Part shown: in pieces, positions 42,955 to 52,923 of the stretch
Position numbering within the stretch: the stretch's first letter is position 1
Layout: every line of letters begins with the position of its first letter
Source: CAZRIE01 sp964600075
Lineage (GTDB): Bacteria; Bacteroidota; Bacteroidia; Flavobacteriales; Flavobacteriaceae
Length of the DNA: 64,000 bases
Reading direction: 5' to 3'
Assembly: GCA_964600075.1 (NCBI GenBank)
Contig: CAZRIE010000004.1
Span: 43,727 to 107,726, forward strand
Position numbers and translations under genes: made by a program
The notes under the pieces: model-generated
Seen by the model: the letters and a program-made list of their open reading frames with translations, nothing else
Database searches by the model: none
What the model was told of the DNA's origin: nothing

Positions 42955-43803
42955 ATGGAATTTGTTTGTGAAAAAATTTTCGTCCCTAACAACCACTCTT
43001 TTATCTCTCGTAGGCTACCCTTGTCATCGAATGCAAGAATACATTCCCATAAGAATTTTGAATTAAACTATATAACTTCTGGGGTCGGTAGAAGAATTGT
43101 TGGTGACAATATTTCCGGATTTGAAAAAGGAGATTTGGTTCTCCTTGGCCCAGACTTACCGCACTGCTGGGAGGTTCTTGATACCGAAGAAGGTAAAGAA
43201 CCTATGTGTATCGTAACCCATTTTTCTGAAAATATTATCGATTCCGATTTTTTCAAAATACCCGAACTTGAAAAAGTGGTCGCTTTATTGAAACTGGCGA
43301 ATAGAGGCATACGGTTCAAAATCGAAAACGATACCGAGATCAGACAGAATTTAGACGAAATGTCCGAAAGTCAAGGTTTGGAGTATTACATCGGATTATT
43401 AAAAATTTTCAATAGCTTAATAAAGATTGAAGATTGGGAAAGACTATCGAACCCAATGAACCGTTCTTCCGTCTTTTCAAAAAACATTGAAAAGGTAAAC
43501 AAGGTCTATGAATACGTTTTTCAAAATATACAAGAAGGAATTAGGCTTGAGGAAGCTTCCGCTGTACTGAATATGGCCCCTAGTTCGTTCTGTCGATTCT
43601 TTAAAAAGAAAACAGGCCATACTTTTATGGAGTACGTAAAAAATGTTCGAGTAGGTATAGCGGCAAAACTATTGGCCGAAACCGATAAACAGATTACTCA
43701 AATATGTTTTGAAAGTGGCTATAACAACCTTGCGAATTTTAACCATTATTTCAAAGCGAACATGGGAAAAACGCCCTCGGATTATCGCAAAAATTTTCGC
43801 TAA
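42955..43803 (+). CDS. AraC-family transcriptional regulator
   Basis: About 282 residues. N-terminal cupin-type sensor (about 15-120: HSHKNFELNYITSG-like segment, VGDNISGFEKGDLVLLGPDL with PHCW), then two helix-turn-helix motifs in the last 100 residues: IRLEEASAVLNMAPSSFCRF with FKKKTGHTFMEYV, and KQITQICFESGYNNLANFNH with YFKANMGKTPSDYRK. Divergent from the DapA/symporter operon, 139 bp apart, which it probably activates. The inducer is unknown; the cupin may sense a sugar acid. Confidence 0.92.
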   Translation: MEFVCEKIFVPNNHSFISRRLPLSSNARIHSHKNFELNYITSGVGRRIVGDNISGFEKGDLVLLGPDLPHCWEVLDTEEGKEPMCIVTHFSENIIDSDFFKIPELEKVVALLKLANRGIRFKIENDTEIRQNLDEMSESQGLEYYIGLLKIFNSLIKIEDWERLSNPMNRSSVFSKNIEKVNKVYEYVFQNIQEGIRLEEASAVLNMAPSSFCRFFKKKTGHTFMEYVKNVRVGIAAKLLAETDKQITQICFESGYNNLANFNHYFKANMGKTPSDYRKNFR

Positions 43804-43875
43804 TATTCGTTATCTAACCACTTCTTATATTATAATTACCGCTTTTTAGAACGAGAATATTACAAAAAATACTTC

Positions 43876-45147
43876 TTAGTCAAACCTATTATGACTCCCA
43901 TGCAATTCTCCATGTATACTTATGGCAACCAGAGAAAGTAAAGCCAAGAAAACAAGAATGGCCAAAAGGTATATAAACCATTTTTTAGTGTTTATAGGAT
44001 GGGAAACACTATTTGGTAATTCTGTTTTTCCCTTACGAAGCATTAAATAGATCACAATAATATTCAAGACGTACAAATGATGGTTTAGCCCCATTTTTCG
44101 AGCAAATAAACCCGTAACAAGGTAACTCATCAAGGCATATAGACTGAAATAGACAAAGAGAAACAAGGTTATCTCTTTTTTGGCATACTTACCGTTCTTT
44201 AATTTCAGGATTAAAAAAACTGCAGTTAACGATAATATTATGGCAGCGGCAGTAGTGCTGAGAAAAGCTATATGTTCAACATTCGAAATAGCTCCCAAAC
44301 GATTTAAAACATGTTCATAGGCCAACGACTCTCGGAATACAATCAATGGAATAAAGGCGACAAGAACAAACAAAGCTATCCTATTGACCCAACGTTTTGG
44401 TTCTGCTTTTTCATCTAATGGCCATTTGGAACTAAATACACCATAGGCCATACCAGAACCACCGAAAAAGCCGATACTATATTCCATAACGTTCCACATG
44501 TTGAAAGGTATTTCAAGAACATTACCGGTAACCTGTAAAAAATTACCGAAGCCAAAACCGAAACCTCCACCTATCGCAGAAAAAATAGCAACACGTATTG
44601 CCGAGTTCCTCTGCGAACGGGCCATATGTAAAAGCATGGCAAGACCGGCACCCAAAATCAGGGCCCAGGCTTCCGACCTTGGCGGCGTCATCTTAAATCC
44701 GATCTGCTCTACCAGAAAAAAATAGGAAAGTAATGCTCCTGCTACCATTTCCGATACCAATGCCCCCCAATTGACCTTGTTTTTCTTTGTAGATTCAAGT
44801 ACCAGACCAACCAAACCACCGCCTAACAACCCAAACAACGCACCGATAACGAAGAGCATACTTAGACCATAAAACACGTTTATAAAATTATCCGCCTTAC
44901 CATAACCGACAACCGCACCGTAGCTGATCATTCCTCCGGCTCCCCACCCTATGGCCGATGCCAAAGCTATAAGTGCCATTTTAGCGTACCAATCTTTTCT
45001 TTGAGAAACAGCGACCAAAGCCAGCCCACCGATTGCGCCGGCCCATGCAGCTCCCTGTTCGTGTCCGAACTGACCCCTAATTGCCCATGCAGTAGCTAGC
45101 GACATGGCCACAATCAATACGCTAATATTCAGTTTTTTATTACTCAT
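43876..45147 (-). CDS. Polytopic membrane protein of unknown function (partner of PHP-domain protein)
   Basis: About 423 residues from the ATG at 45147, which overlaps the upstream stop; the longer frame from 45207 adds 20 residues inside the preceding gene. About 11 hydrophobic helices, with glycine-rich stretches AWAGAIGGLALVAV, IGWGAGGMISYGAVVGYG and IGGGFGFGFGNFLQVTG, and a first-helix motif WAIRGQFGHEQGAAWAGA. I do not recognise a characterised family. It is translationally coupled to the PHP-domain protein and lies in the transcript that begins with the second DapA-type aldolase. It may be a transporter or an enzyme anchored with the PHP protein. Confidence 0.75.
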   Translation of the reverse strand: MSNKKLNISVLIVAMSLATAWAIRGQFGHEQGAAWAGAIGGLALVAVSQRKDWYAKMALIALASAIGWGAGGMISYGAVVGYGKADNFINVFYGLSMLFVIGALFGLLGGGLVGLVLESTKKNKVNWGALVSEMVAGALLSYFFLVEQIGFKMTPPRSEAWALILGAGLAMLLHMARSQRNSAIRVAIFSAIGGGFGFGFGNFLQVTGNVLEIPFNMWNVMEYSIGFFGGSGMAYGVFSSKWPLDEKAEPKRWVNRIALFVLVAFIPLIVFRESLAYEHVLNRLGAISNVEHIAFLSTTAAAIILSLTAVFLILKLKNGKYAKKEITLFLFVYFSLYALMSYLVTGLFARKMGLNHHLYVLNIIVIYLMLRKGKTELPNSVSHPINTKKWFIYLLAILVFLALLSLVAISIHGELHGSHNRFD

Positions 45148-46591
45148 TTTTTGTTGTTTTACTTTGAGTGACCGTAGAACATCGAAAATAGGCAACTGCA
45201 AAAGCATATAACAACAGCACTAGACCTATAGGGCCCAAAAGCAAGCTGTATTCTGAATATACTTCACTATAACCTTCTACCGCCTTTCCCCTAAAATAAT
45301 ATTGAACCCCTAAAACAATCAGAAAAATAGCGCTTAAAAAAGACAAAAATAGAAGGGCATTATTTTTTAAAATAGGTGTTCCTTTAGCACGATTTGCAAT
45401 AAACTGAAAAAGTAATAGCCAAAACGCCCAAGAAAATACTTGAAAAAAATTCAATGTTCTAAAATAATTGATTAGGGTAAAAAAGGGTCTGAATAAAAGA
45501 TGAGCGTCGGTGTAAAAAGGACGGTCTTTATATAACAAAACCTTTACTTTTTCTTGGGGGCCTTCTTTCAAAATTTTAAGTATGGCCTGCTCTTTTGAGT
45601 CCGAATCCATAATCTTCCAATCTGGTATTTCAAAAGCATTATATAGCGCGCATACCCTTCCATAACCGTGAAAATCGAGCCCCCCAATCATCGTTAGTTC
45701 GTTTTTTTCGCAAAACGTCTTGAGCTGTTCAAAGGTATTTCTGTCATAATAAAAATCCTTGCCTGAATTTTCAATCTCAAAACCATCCGCCCCTAACTGT
45801 TCATAAAACTCTTTTTCTTTTCCTTTGCCATCAAACCAATGATTTACTATCACCGCTCCACCATATCGATGAACCGAATCAATGACCGCCTTATCGGTCA
45901 TTCCCTTGGTTTCGAATTTACCGTTGAGCCCCAATAAGCTCATATGATTGGTACCTGAGTATTCTTGACCTACAAGTACCAAAGGTTCGATAGGAAATTC
46001 TTCGTTTTTTTGTTCTTGGGAAAACTGTAGGCTCTTTTTGTGATTGGCGTGATCGGTAATGAAAAAAGCATCAAAACCGTTTCTCTTATGCCATTTCCAC
46101 ATATTTTTTTGCGAAATCAATCCGTCGTGACTGAACTCGGTGTGGGCATGCGTTGTTACCAAAACCGAATCTTCCGAATTATTCACAATCGTATTATTGG
46201 GCAAGGGAACAAAAAGTATGACTACAAAGACCGTAAAGCAAATACCGGCCAGAAACGGCAAGTCCGCCAATGTTTTAAAAGCAAGTTTTTTTCCGGCACC
46301 TCTTTTCTTGAATAGTTCCGCTAAGCTAAGGGCAACGTAAGAAAGCAATACCCAAAGTAAGGCCAACGGTATTTCCTCCAAAGCATAAATAGATCGGTTA
46401 AAGTAGAGCAAAGGTCCCAGGATAGGCTCAAACATGATTCGCCAGACAGATATGTTCACTGTGTATTCGGTGGCCGGAACAAGTGTCAACGCATCCTCAA
46501 AATATACCTGAAAATGAAAAGCTACTGCCAATATGGATATGACAAGAACCGAGACGATGGCAGCGAACTTTTGTCTTCTGATGCTTTCCAT
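45140..46591 (-). CDS. Membrane-embedded PHP-domain metallophosphoesterase-like protein
   Basis: About 483 residues. N-terminal membrane helices (about 10-130, four hydrophobic segments), a PHP domain (about 140-330) with VTTHAHTEFSHDGLIS, FFITDHANHKKS, LVGQEYSGTNHMSLLGL, AVIVNHWFDGKG, GADGFEIENS and MIGGLDFHGYGRV, then three more membrane helices. The metal ligands of the PHP fold (first His-x-His, Asp-His, Glu, distal His and Asp-x-His) are all visible. Such domains hydrolyse phosphoesters. A PHP domain held between membrane helices is unusual. Follows the DapA-type gene by 25 bp and overlaps the next gene. Confidence 0.8.
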   Translation of the reverse strand: MESIRRQKFAAIVSVLVISILAVAFHFQVYFEDALTLVPATEYTVNISVWRIMFEPILGPLLYFNRSIYALEEIPLALLWVLLSYVALSLAELFKKRGAGKKLAFKTLADLPFLAGICFTVFVVILFVPLPNNTIVNNSEDSVLVTTHAHTEFSHDGLISQKNMWKWHKRNGFDAFFITDHANHKKSLQFSQEQKNEEFPIEPLVLVGQEYSGTNHMSLLGLNGKFETKGMTDKAVIDSVHRYGGAVIVNHWFDGKGKEKEFYEQLGADGFEIENSGKDFYYDRNTFEQLKTFCEKNELTMIGGLDFHGYGRVCALYNAFEIPDWKIMDSDSKEQAILKILKEGPQEKVKVLLYKDRPFYTDAHLLFRPFFTLINYFRTLNFFQVFSWAFWLLLFQFIANRAKGTPILKNNALLFLSFLSAIFLIVLGVQYYFRGKAVEGYSEVYSEYSLLLGPIGLVLLLYAFAVAYFRCSTVTQSKTTKNE

Positions 46592-46616
46592 TTAAACGAT
46601 GCTTTCAAGCTTACGG

Positions 46617-47540
46617 TTATATAACGGAACTTGGGTGTTTACCATACTCGAAGTGGTCTAAATATTCTTTGACCTGAAGGCGTTTAGAATTCTCGAGTTT
46701 GTTGAGGGGTTGAGCCATATGATCATCACATACGCCCATAATCGAAAGGGCACACTTAATGGCTTTTATGCTTCGTGTTGGCGAATTATCTACACTATAA
46801 ATAGTGTTATTTATATTAATAACTTTATCACGAAGTTTCTCTATACCATCCACATCATTTGAAAGGGAAGCCTCATATAATTCAACAAATAATTTGGGAA
46901 ACATATTGGCCCCTCCCGCAACCCCTCCATGGCCACCGTTCAAAATGGCTTCGGATAAAAAAGACTCTTCACCAACAATTACGGAAAAGTCAGGGGTATC
47001 TTTAAACTCCTTTATATAAGCATATAGCAAATCAATGTCGCCAGAGCTATCTTTCACTCCAATGGCCCCAAGTTCCTTGGCCTTCTTTACAGTGGCCACA
47101 GAAAGGTCTAATTTGGTACAACTAGGTATATTATATACTAGAAAGGGTAGCGGTAATAACGGAGCCAGTGCCTCTAAATAATCTACTATTTCTTGTTGAG
47201 AAATGGGAAAATAAAAAGGTGGTGCCACAACAACGGCATCTGCCCCCGCTTTTTGAGAATGCTGGGCAATTTCTAAAGCTGCCTCGAAAGAGGTATCGGT
47301 TATACCAACCAGAACGGGCACCCTTTGATTTACAATTTCACAGGCTTCGGTTATCAATTGCTTTCTCAAACCGTAACCAAAACTTGGGCCCTCGCCATTG
47401 GTACCCAATAAAAATATTCCGTGAACCCCTCCTTCCAAAAGGTGCTCAATAAGTTTTTTCAGACCGGCACTATCCAAGTCCTTGTTCTCCAATAAAGGGG
47501 TAACCATTGGCGGAATGATACCTTTCAGGGGCAATTTCAT
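46617..47540 (-). CDS. DapA/NanA-family aldolase, copy 2
   Basis: About 307 residues; paralogue of the 303-residue protein at 41904. Motifs: GTNGEGPSF (near 47), LVYNIPSCTK (near 134, tyrosine), AIGVKDSSGD (near 165, lysine), and SEAILNGGHGGVAGG. It begins a transcript with the PHP-domain and polytopic membrane proteins. The high similarity suggests a local duplication; two copies with separate operons may handle related substrates or allow separate control. Lysine synthesis is unlikely given the neighbours. Confidence 0.88.
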   Translation of the reverse strand: MKLPLKGIIPPMVTPLLENKDLDSAGLKKLIEHLLEGGVHGIFLLGTNGEGPSFGYGLRKQLITEACEIVNQRVPVLVGITDTSFEAALEIAQHSQKAGADAVVVAPPFYFPISQQEIVDYLEALAPLLPLPFLVYNIPSCTKLDLSVATVKKAKELGAIGVKDSSGDIDLLYAYIKEFKDTPDFSVIVGEESFLSEAILNGGHGGVAGGANMFPKLFVELYEASLSNDVDGIEKLRDKVININNTIYSVDNSPTRSIKAIKCALSIMGVCDDHMAQPLNKLENSKRLQVKEYLDHFEYGKHPSSVI

Positions 47541-47610
47541 AAGTCTACTATTTCTGCACTCCTTTTCAAATGAACTTTCGGGAAATTCAGATGCTATGCG
47601 TGCGTTTTAG

Positions 47611-47660
47611 CAAATTAACGTTAAAAGCAATCCTTACACCACTATAATCTTGTAAGAAAT
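47611..47660 (-). promoter_or_regulatory. Shared aldolase promoter element 2 (TACACCAC element and -7-like box)
   Basis: The block at 47635 starting TACACCACTATAATCTT corresponds to the block at 42860. Sixteen bp separate it from TTAATTTG (47611-47618 on the minus strand), the same spacing as at the first copy. It lies about 95 bp upstream of the second DapA-type gene. Confidence 0.45.
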
Positions 47661-47791
47661 ATATTAAATTTTAACCTTTTTCCCAAGTTTTGGTATAGTT
47701 CAGATTCGGGTATCAATACTAAATAGTTTTTCTCTTATTATTCGTATTCAGCTTATTAGAAGTGTTGAACTCACAAACTTACATAATAAAT

Positions 47792-49447
47792 TCAATAAGG
47801 CTGATTAGTGCCTTGTAAAAGCCAAATTTTCGACCACGCGCTATTATTGCTGGTGTCGTCGCCTTTAAATTCTGTAGTCTCCAATTTATTTATTGCCGTT
47901 TCGGCATTTGTGGCGTTGTTGTCTATCTCATCGATATGATAGTAGAACCGTAAAGGCGGAGCAGATCTTTTGGACGCCTCTCCAGTTTGAAGGTCTGGAA
48001 TGCCCGTTCTTCTGTAATCGAACCAAGATTCTGCTGCTGCCGACCAACTAGCTATCCATTTTTGTTCGATAATATCCTCAAAGCCACCATAGGCCGCTGG
48101 CCCTGAAATATAATCGTTATACCCATCACCAACACCCCAAGCATCTAAAGACTGTTTGATTCCTTCATTATAATGTTGTTCTGGACTGCCAGGAGCCCAA
48201 CCTTTTGTCGCCGCTTCCGCAATAATAAAGTTTACTTCAGCAGCCGATATCAAACGAGCCTGTAAAAGCTGGCCATTGGCCTCTTTGTATATATCGTTCA
48301 ACTGGGACGCATGCAGGTTAAGCGTACCCTGATTCACATCTTCACTTAGATTGTAAGCAGCCCCAAACGTCATTGCCGTGGGAAGCCCTACATACTCTTT
48401 ATCATAATCGACAGGAAAACCGACCGTACCCTCATAGGCATCAACAATATTTTTCGCTACATGTCTTTCGCCATCTTCAACAAAATCGGTATCATCGGGA
48501 GCACCTTCCTCCAAAACCAAAGGAACATCTATATTATTCGCCCATACCCCTAACCTCGGGTCGTTCAGTCGCTGTAGGGAATCTACCAAGGTAGCGGCCA
48601 TTTTTATCCTGAAATAAGCACCTTGCGGATCTGCATCGAATTTGGTGTTCGTAGGCCATGAATCATCCCTGGTATTCCCTACATAAGACATGTTGGCATC
48701 ATCGGAAGTTTGCAAGATCAAAGGATATTGTGCAGGGTTGGATAGGATATTTTTAATCCCTTGCTCGGCCAAGGCCGGTTCTTTTTCCGATAGCCTCATA
48801 TAGTACCTCAGCGCTAGTGAATTGGCAAATTTTCGCCATTTGGCCACATCGCCTCCAAATAGAATATCTTGGTCTTCCTGAATGCTAAAGTACGATCCTT
48901 GATCTTTTGACAATAATGTATTGGCCGTACCCAAATCTGTCAAGATACCCTCGTAGATTGTCTTTTGGTCATCGAATGGGGCATCAAAAAACTCGACTCC
49001 CTCATCTCCGCGTAACGCATTTATATAAGGGGCATCTCCCCACAAATCGGTAATAAACCCGAACAGATACGATTTCATGACCAGCCCCACACCACGATGA
49101 AAGTCTAGATTATCCTCTTCTGCCTTTTCGATCATGGTCTTATTGTTTGTTAAAAGGGTATAATACCCGTTCCAACTATGGGAATCGTTGCTCCAGTCAT
49201 AGGCATTATGGCCACTTGACCAACCATCTTTTTGGGTATGTTGCATTACGCCTGCCAAATCGCCGAAGCCCAAACTGACCACTGCTTTACCTGCCCCGCT
49301 AATTACCGTGGGCAGTAACAGATTAGGATCTACATTTTCTGAACCTATTTGATCCGGATTTTCGTTCAATTCTTCCAATCCATGGCAAGAGATCAAGAAG
49401 ATACAGCCCAAGACCATTAAGGCCATTATTTTTTTAGCTTGATTCAT
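47792..49447 (-). CDS. SusD/RagB-like outer-membrane lipoprotein (SusD-like_2 type)
   Basis: About 551 residues, lipoprotein signal VLGCIFLISC (Cys21) followed by the family N-terminus HGLEELNENPDQIG. Helical repeat parts include FGDLAGVMQHTQKDGWSSG, SYLFGFITDLWGDAPYINAL, FANSLALRYYMRLSEKEP and EVNFIIAEAATKGWAPGSPE, and the end has the WIASWSAAAESWFDYRRTG block. This set is typical of the SusD-like_2 branch, which often pairs with long SusC proteins. It follows the SusC gene by 22 bp and ends the PKD-SusC-SusD operon. Binds the imported glycan or glycoconjugate at the surface. Confidence 0.93.
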   Translation of the reverse strand: MNQAKKIMALMVLGCIFLISCHGLEELNENPDQIGSENVDPNLLLPTVISGAGKAVVSLGFGDLAGVMQHTQKDGWSSGHNAYDWSNDSHSWNGYYTLLTNNKTMIEKAEEDNLDFHRGVGLVMKSYLFGFITDLWGDAPYINALRGDEGVEFFDAPFDDQKTIYEGILTDLGTANTLLSKDQGSYFSIQEDQDILFGGDVAKWRKFANSLALRYYMRLSEKEPALAEQGIKNILSNPAQYPLILQTSDDANMSYVGNTRDDSWPTNTKFDADPQGAYFRIKMAATLVDSLQRLNDPRLGVWANNIDVPLVLEEGAPDDTDFVEDGERHVAKNIVDAYEGTVGFPVDYDKEYVGLPTAMTFGAAYNLSEDVNQGTLNLHASQLNDIYKEANGQLLQARLISAAEVNFIIAEAATKGWAPGSPEQHYNEGIKQSLDAWGVGDGYNDYISGPAAYGGFEDIIEQKWIASWSAAAESWFDYRRTGIPDLQTGEASKRSAPPLRFYYHIDEIDNNATNAETAINKLETTEFKGDDTSNNSAWSKIWLLQGTNQPY

Positions 49448-49469
49448 AATGCGTTCAATTTAAGTTTCG

Positions 49470-52400
49470 TTAAAATGTCACCCCGATTCTGATTCCTATA
49501 GGAACCAACCACGGTTCAACGTTATATCTTTCTATACCTTGTTTAAATTGGGTGCCCCTATTACCCGAGTTCGTTTCCGCCTGAAAGGCCCTTTCGGGGT
49601 CTATGCCATAATCGGAATCTTTGGTCCATATCATAATGTTTCTGCTGTATAACGAGAAACTCAAATTATCTAAACCGATTCTGTCAATAAATTTGGAAGG
49701 CAAATCATACGTTATCGATATTTCCCTTAATTTGATAAAATCGGCATCGAACATATGTGGGGTTCCGAAGTCCCAAGGGTTGGCGACCGAAAAAGGAATA
49801 AAATTTGTTCCTACATCTCCTAAGTTTTCATAATCCAAAATAAAATTCCCATTCTCATCGTGTGCTCCTACTACCCCGGCATTGAAGATACCGTCGTAGA
49901 CCACACTGCCCCCCAAATCTTCGGGGAATCCGCCATCGCTTGGCGGGCCTCCAATAGACAGAAAACTATCTTCGAATATAATTCTGTCAGCATTATCCAG
50001 CACCCATTGTTTGAGTTCCGGCCCAGCGTTGGGAATGCCAGGGTTGACCAAATTATCCAAAATCTGTTGGCTATACCCATCTTCAGTAAAATATCGTGAG
50101 GTCTGTGACATGTATTGTCCCCCCGAACGCCAATCGAAAGTCATGTTCAGCGAAATATTCTTATACGACAAACTAGTCTGCATCCCCATCACAAAATCGG
50201 GATTGTAGTTACCCACCTTTACCCGCTCTTCCTGAGCCAGCCATTCTGCATCTTCCCCTTGACCAATCAGGGGATAATTGAAATACGGTGAATTTACATC
50301 TGTTACCCTCCTTATTCTTGGAGAATAGATATTGCCGACCAGACCGTCTTCTCCCGTTGCTGGATTGGCGACATAGGCCCTGGAAACACTTTTGTTGTCG
50401 CTCCAGAGCTCTATGTAATCTACACCGTCGGATAGTTCCAAGATTTTCGATTCGTTGGTGGTATAATTCAGGCTCAGGTCCCAATTCCAATTTTCGGTAC
50501 GAACTGGCGTAAATCCGAGGGAAAGTTCAAAACCTTTGCTTTCCAGTACGCCCGCATTGATACTTACGCTATTGTATCCCGATGAACCCGGTATGGGAAT
50601 ATTCGGAACAATCTGGTTCCTATTTTCTACCGTATAGTAGGTGCCTTCAAACCTTAATCGATTTTGGAACATGTTCAGGTCGAGACCGAATTCTTGGGAA
50701 GTCGCTTCCTCAGGTTCTAGGTTTGGCGTATTCAGACCTCCTTGGGCACTATACAACACGGCATTGTCCCACTGCCCTTGGTTGTTGAAAAAAGCCCCCA
50801 ATTGATACGGGTTGGTATCGTTTCCTACCTGCGCCCAACCGGCCCTTAATTTTAGTAAGTCTACTTTTGGAATAGCTATCACTTCACTGACCAAGAAACT
50901 TAATGAGGCCGAAGGGTAGAAATACGAACGGTTGTCTACTGGTAAGGTGCTTGACCAATCGTTTCTGGCTGTAACGTCTAGGTACAACATATCCTTAAAC
51001 CCAAAATTTGCTAGGCCGAATACGCTGTTTATCGCCCTTTCACTGGTAAAGCTGGAATACCTCAAAGAGGTCGGCGCAATATTGTCTACAGTAAACAGAT
51101 TTGGCACGATAAGACCTGCCCTGGTGGCAGCAGAATTGCTTAGACCCGTGTTCTTTTGGTACATTAAGTTACCCCCTGCGGAAATCGTCATATCAAAATC
51201 GCCCAGATCTTTGGTGAACGTTGCCAAAATGTCGACGTTGGTTTCCAGACCATCGGTTTTTGCGATTCCATACGTTCCATTGTTGGGTTCGCGGTTATAG
51301 CCAGGGGCCATTTTGGTTTCTTGGGTCTGATTAAAACTGTTCAGATTATAGCTAGTTCTAATACTGAACGATGGTGCAATCTTCCAGTCCAAAGCGAGGT
51401 TTCCGTAGACTCGAAACCTTGAGAAGCTATTGTTCACTTCATTGGCCAAGAACCAAGGATTGGGATAATCGTCCGAAAAATTAAATACATCGGTACCTGG
51501 CAATTTATAATCCTTTACATCTAATATATTGATATTGGCCGGTACGCCATAAGCCGCTTGTAAGGGGTTGGTGCCCCTGTTCGAAGCAGGTCTGTTATCG
51601 GCATAGCTATGGGTGAAGTTCACGTTGCTACTCACGATGAACTTATCGCTAAACGAAGACGATGCGGACAAGGAAAAATTATTCCGTTTGAAATCGGAAT
51701 TAGGTATGATGCCACTATTGTCCAATGCTGTGACCCCCAACCTATAGTTAATTGCCTCAGTGCTGTTGCTTACGGTCATACTGTTGGTGGTAGTGATGCC
51801 CGTTTGAAGAAATTCTTTGATGTTATTAGGATAGGATTTCAGTTCGGTAGGGATAGCATTTCCATTTGCATCCAAGGGGGAGTTCCATTGTACGGCAAAA
51901 TAGCCGCGGTCGAGTTCCGGTCCACCGTTTCCACCCGCAGGAATTACATCGGGGAGTAAATTACTTCCTCCTTCCGATTCCGGGGAGTACGAAAAATAAC
52001 CGTTTGCAAACTGCGACTGGTTCCTCAAATATCGAGATGGAACATCAAAAACAGTATTTGACGTAAAGGAAACTTTCATTTTTTCCTTGTCCGCAGCTTT
52101 CTTTGTAGTAATAAGAACGACCCCGTTACCAGCCCTTGAGCCGTATAGCGCAGCAGCACTAGGCCCCTTTAGAATAGTTACATTTTCAATGCTTTGTGGG
52201 TCCAAATCAGAAATGGCATTTCCGTAATCGACGGGGTTTCTATCGCCAAAACCACCGATATTGTTCAACGTATTGGCTATGGGCACGCCATCGACAACGA
52301 ATAGCGGTTGATTATCGGAACTTAATGAAATAGCACCCCTAATTACCATACTTACAGATGAACCGGTGCCCCCAGTATTATTAAGGGTCACCCCTGCGAC

Positions 52401-52877
52401 CTTTCCCGATAATGAATTCAATACATTTTCTTGGGCAACCCTGGTCAATTCTTCGGCCGCCACATTCTCGACGGAATAACCCAAAGACTTTTCTTCCCGC
52501 CTTATACCCAAAGCAGTCACTACTACCTCATCTAATGCTTGAGTACTGGCATCCATAGAGACATTGACAGTTGACCGGCCGTTGACGTTAATTTCACGTG
52601 TTTCAAATCCCAGATACGAAAATACAAGTATACCCTCAGCATTAGGAACTGCAAGACTATAGTTGCCATCAAAATTGGTAGTAACCCCACTACCAGTGCC
52701 CTGCAATACAATACTAACTCCGGGCAACGGCATTCCGTCTTCAGAAGCTGTGACTGTTCCAGAAACCTGACCACCCGACTGTGCTTCCATATTAAAACTG
52801 ACCAATACCATTAGGGTAATTAGAAAGACCGAATAGAAACGTTCGATATGGGCTTGAGGAGAAGTATACTTTTCCAT
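49470..52877 (-). CDS. SusC/RagA family TonB-linked outer-membrane receptor
   Basis: About 1135 residues. Signal peptide YSVFLITLMVLVSFNMEAQS, carboxypeptidase-regulatory domain (about 35-115) with GTVTASEDGMPLPGVSIVLQ and FSYLGFETREI, the marker LDEVVVTALGIRREEKSLGY, plug with QPLFVVDGVPIANTLNN and TILKGPSAAALYGSRAGNG, and a barrel ending in the family's terminal strand (IGIRIGVTF). The extra length and the ALGIRREEKSLGYS motif are typical of the SusC type paired with SusD-like_2. It lies between the PKD lipoprotein (46 bp) and SusD (22 bp). Confidence 0.95.
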   Translation of the reverse strand: MEKYTSPQAHIERFYSVFLITLMVLVSFNMEAQSGGQVSGTVTASEDGMPLPGVSIVLQGTGSGVTTNFDGNYSLAVPNAEGILVFSYLGFETREINVNGRSTVNVSMDASTQALDEVVVTALGIRREEKSLGYSVENVAAEELTRVAQENVLNSLSGKVAGVTLNNTGGTGSSVSMVIRGAISLSSDNQPLFVVDGVPIANTLNNIGGFGDRNPVDYGNAISDLDPQSIENVTILKGPSAAALYGSRAGNGVVLITTKKAADKEKMKVSFTSNTVFDVPSRYLRNQSQFANGYFSYSPESEGGSNLLPDVIPAGGNGGPELDRGYFAVQWNSPLDANGNAIPTELKSYPNNIKEFLQTGITTTNSMTVSNSTEAINYRLGVTALDNSGIIPNSDFKRNNFSLSASSSFSDKFIVSSNVNFTHSYADNRPASNRGTNPLQAAYGVPANINILDVKDYKLPGTDVFNFSDDYPNPWFLANEVNNSFSRFRVYGNLALDWKIAPSFSIRTSYNLNSFNQTQETKMAPGYNREPNNGTYGIAKTDGLETNVDILATFTKDLGDFDMTISAGGNLMYQKNTGLSNSAATRAGLIVPNLFTVDNIAPTSLRYSSFTSERAINSVFGLANFGFKDMLYLDVTARNDWSSTLPVDNRSYFYPSASLSFLVSEVIAIPKVDLLKLRAGWAQVGNDTNPYQLGAFFNNQGQWDNAVLYSAQGGLNTPNLEPEEATSQEFGLDLNMFQNRLRFEGTYYTVENRNQIVPNIPIPGSSGYNSVSINAGVLESKGFELSLGFTPVRTENWNWDLSLNYTTNESKILELSDGVDYIELWSDNKSVSRAYVANPATGEDGLVGNIYSPRIRRVTDVNSPYFNYPLIGQGEDAEWLAQEERVKVGNYNPDFVMGMQTSLSYKNISLNMTFDWRSGGQYMSQTSRYFTEDGYSQQILDNLVNPGIPNAGPELKQWVLDNADRIIFEDSFLSIGGPPSDGGFPEDLGGSVVYDGIFNAGVVGAHDENGNFILDYENLGDVGTNFIPFSVANPWDFGTPHMFDADFIKLREISITYDLPSKFIDRIGLDNLSFSLYSRNIMIWTKDSDYGIDPERAFQAETNSGNRGTQFKQGIERYNVEPWLVPIGIRIGVTF

Positions 52878-52923
52878 AGTGTCTTGGTGTTATATTGGTT
52901 ATTTTAGGTCTTATTTTTTGTAT

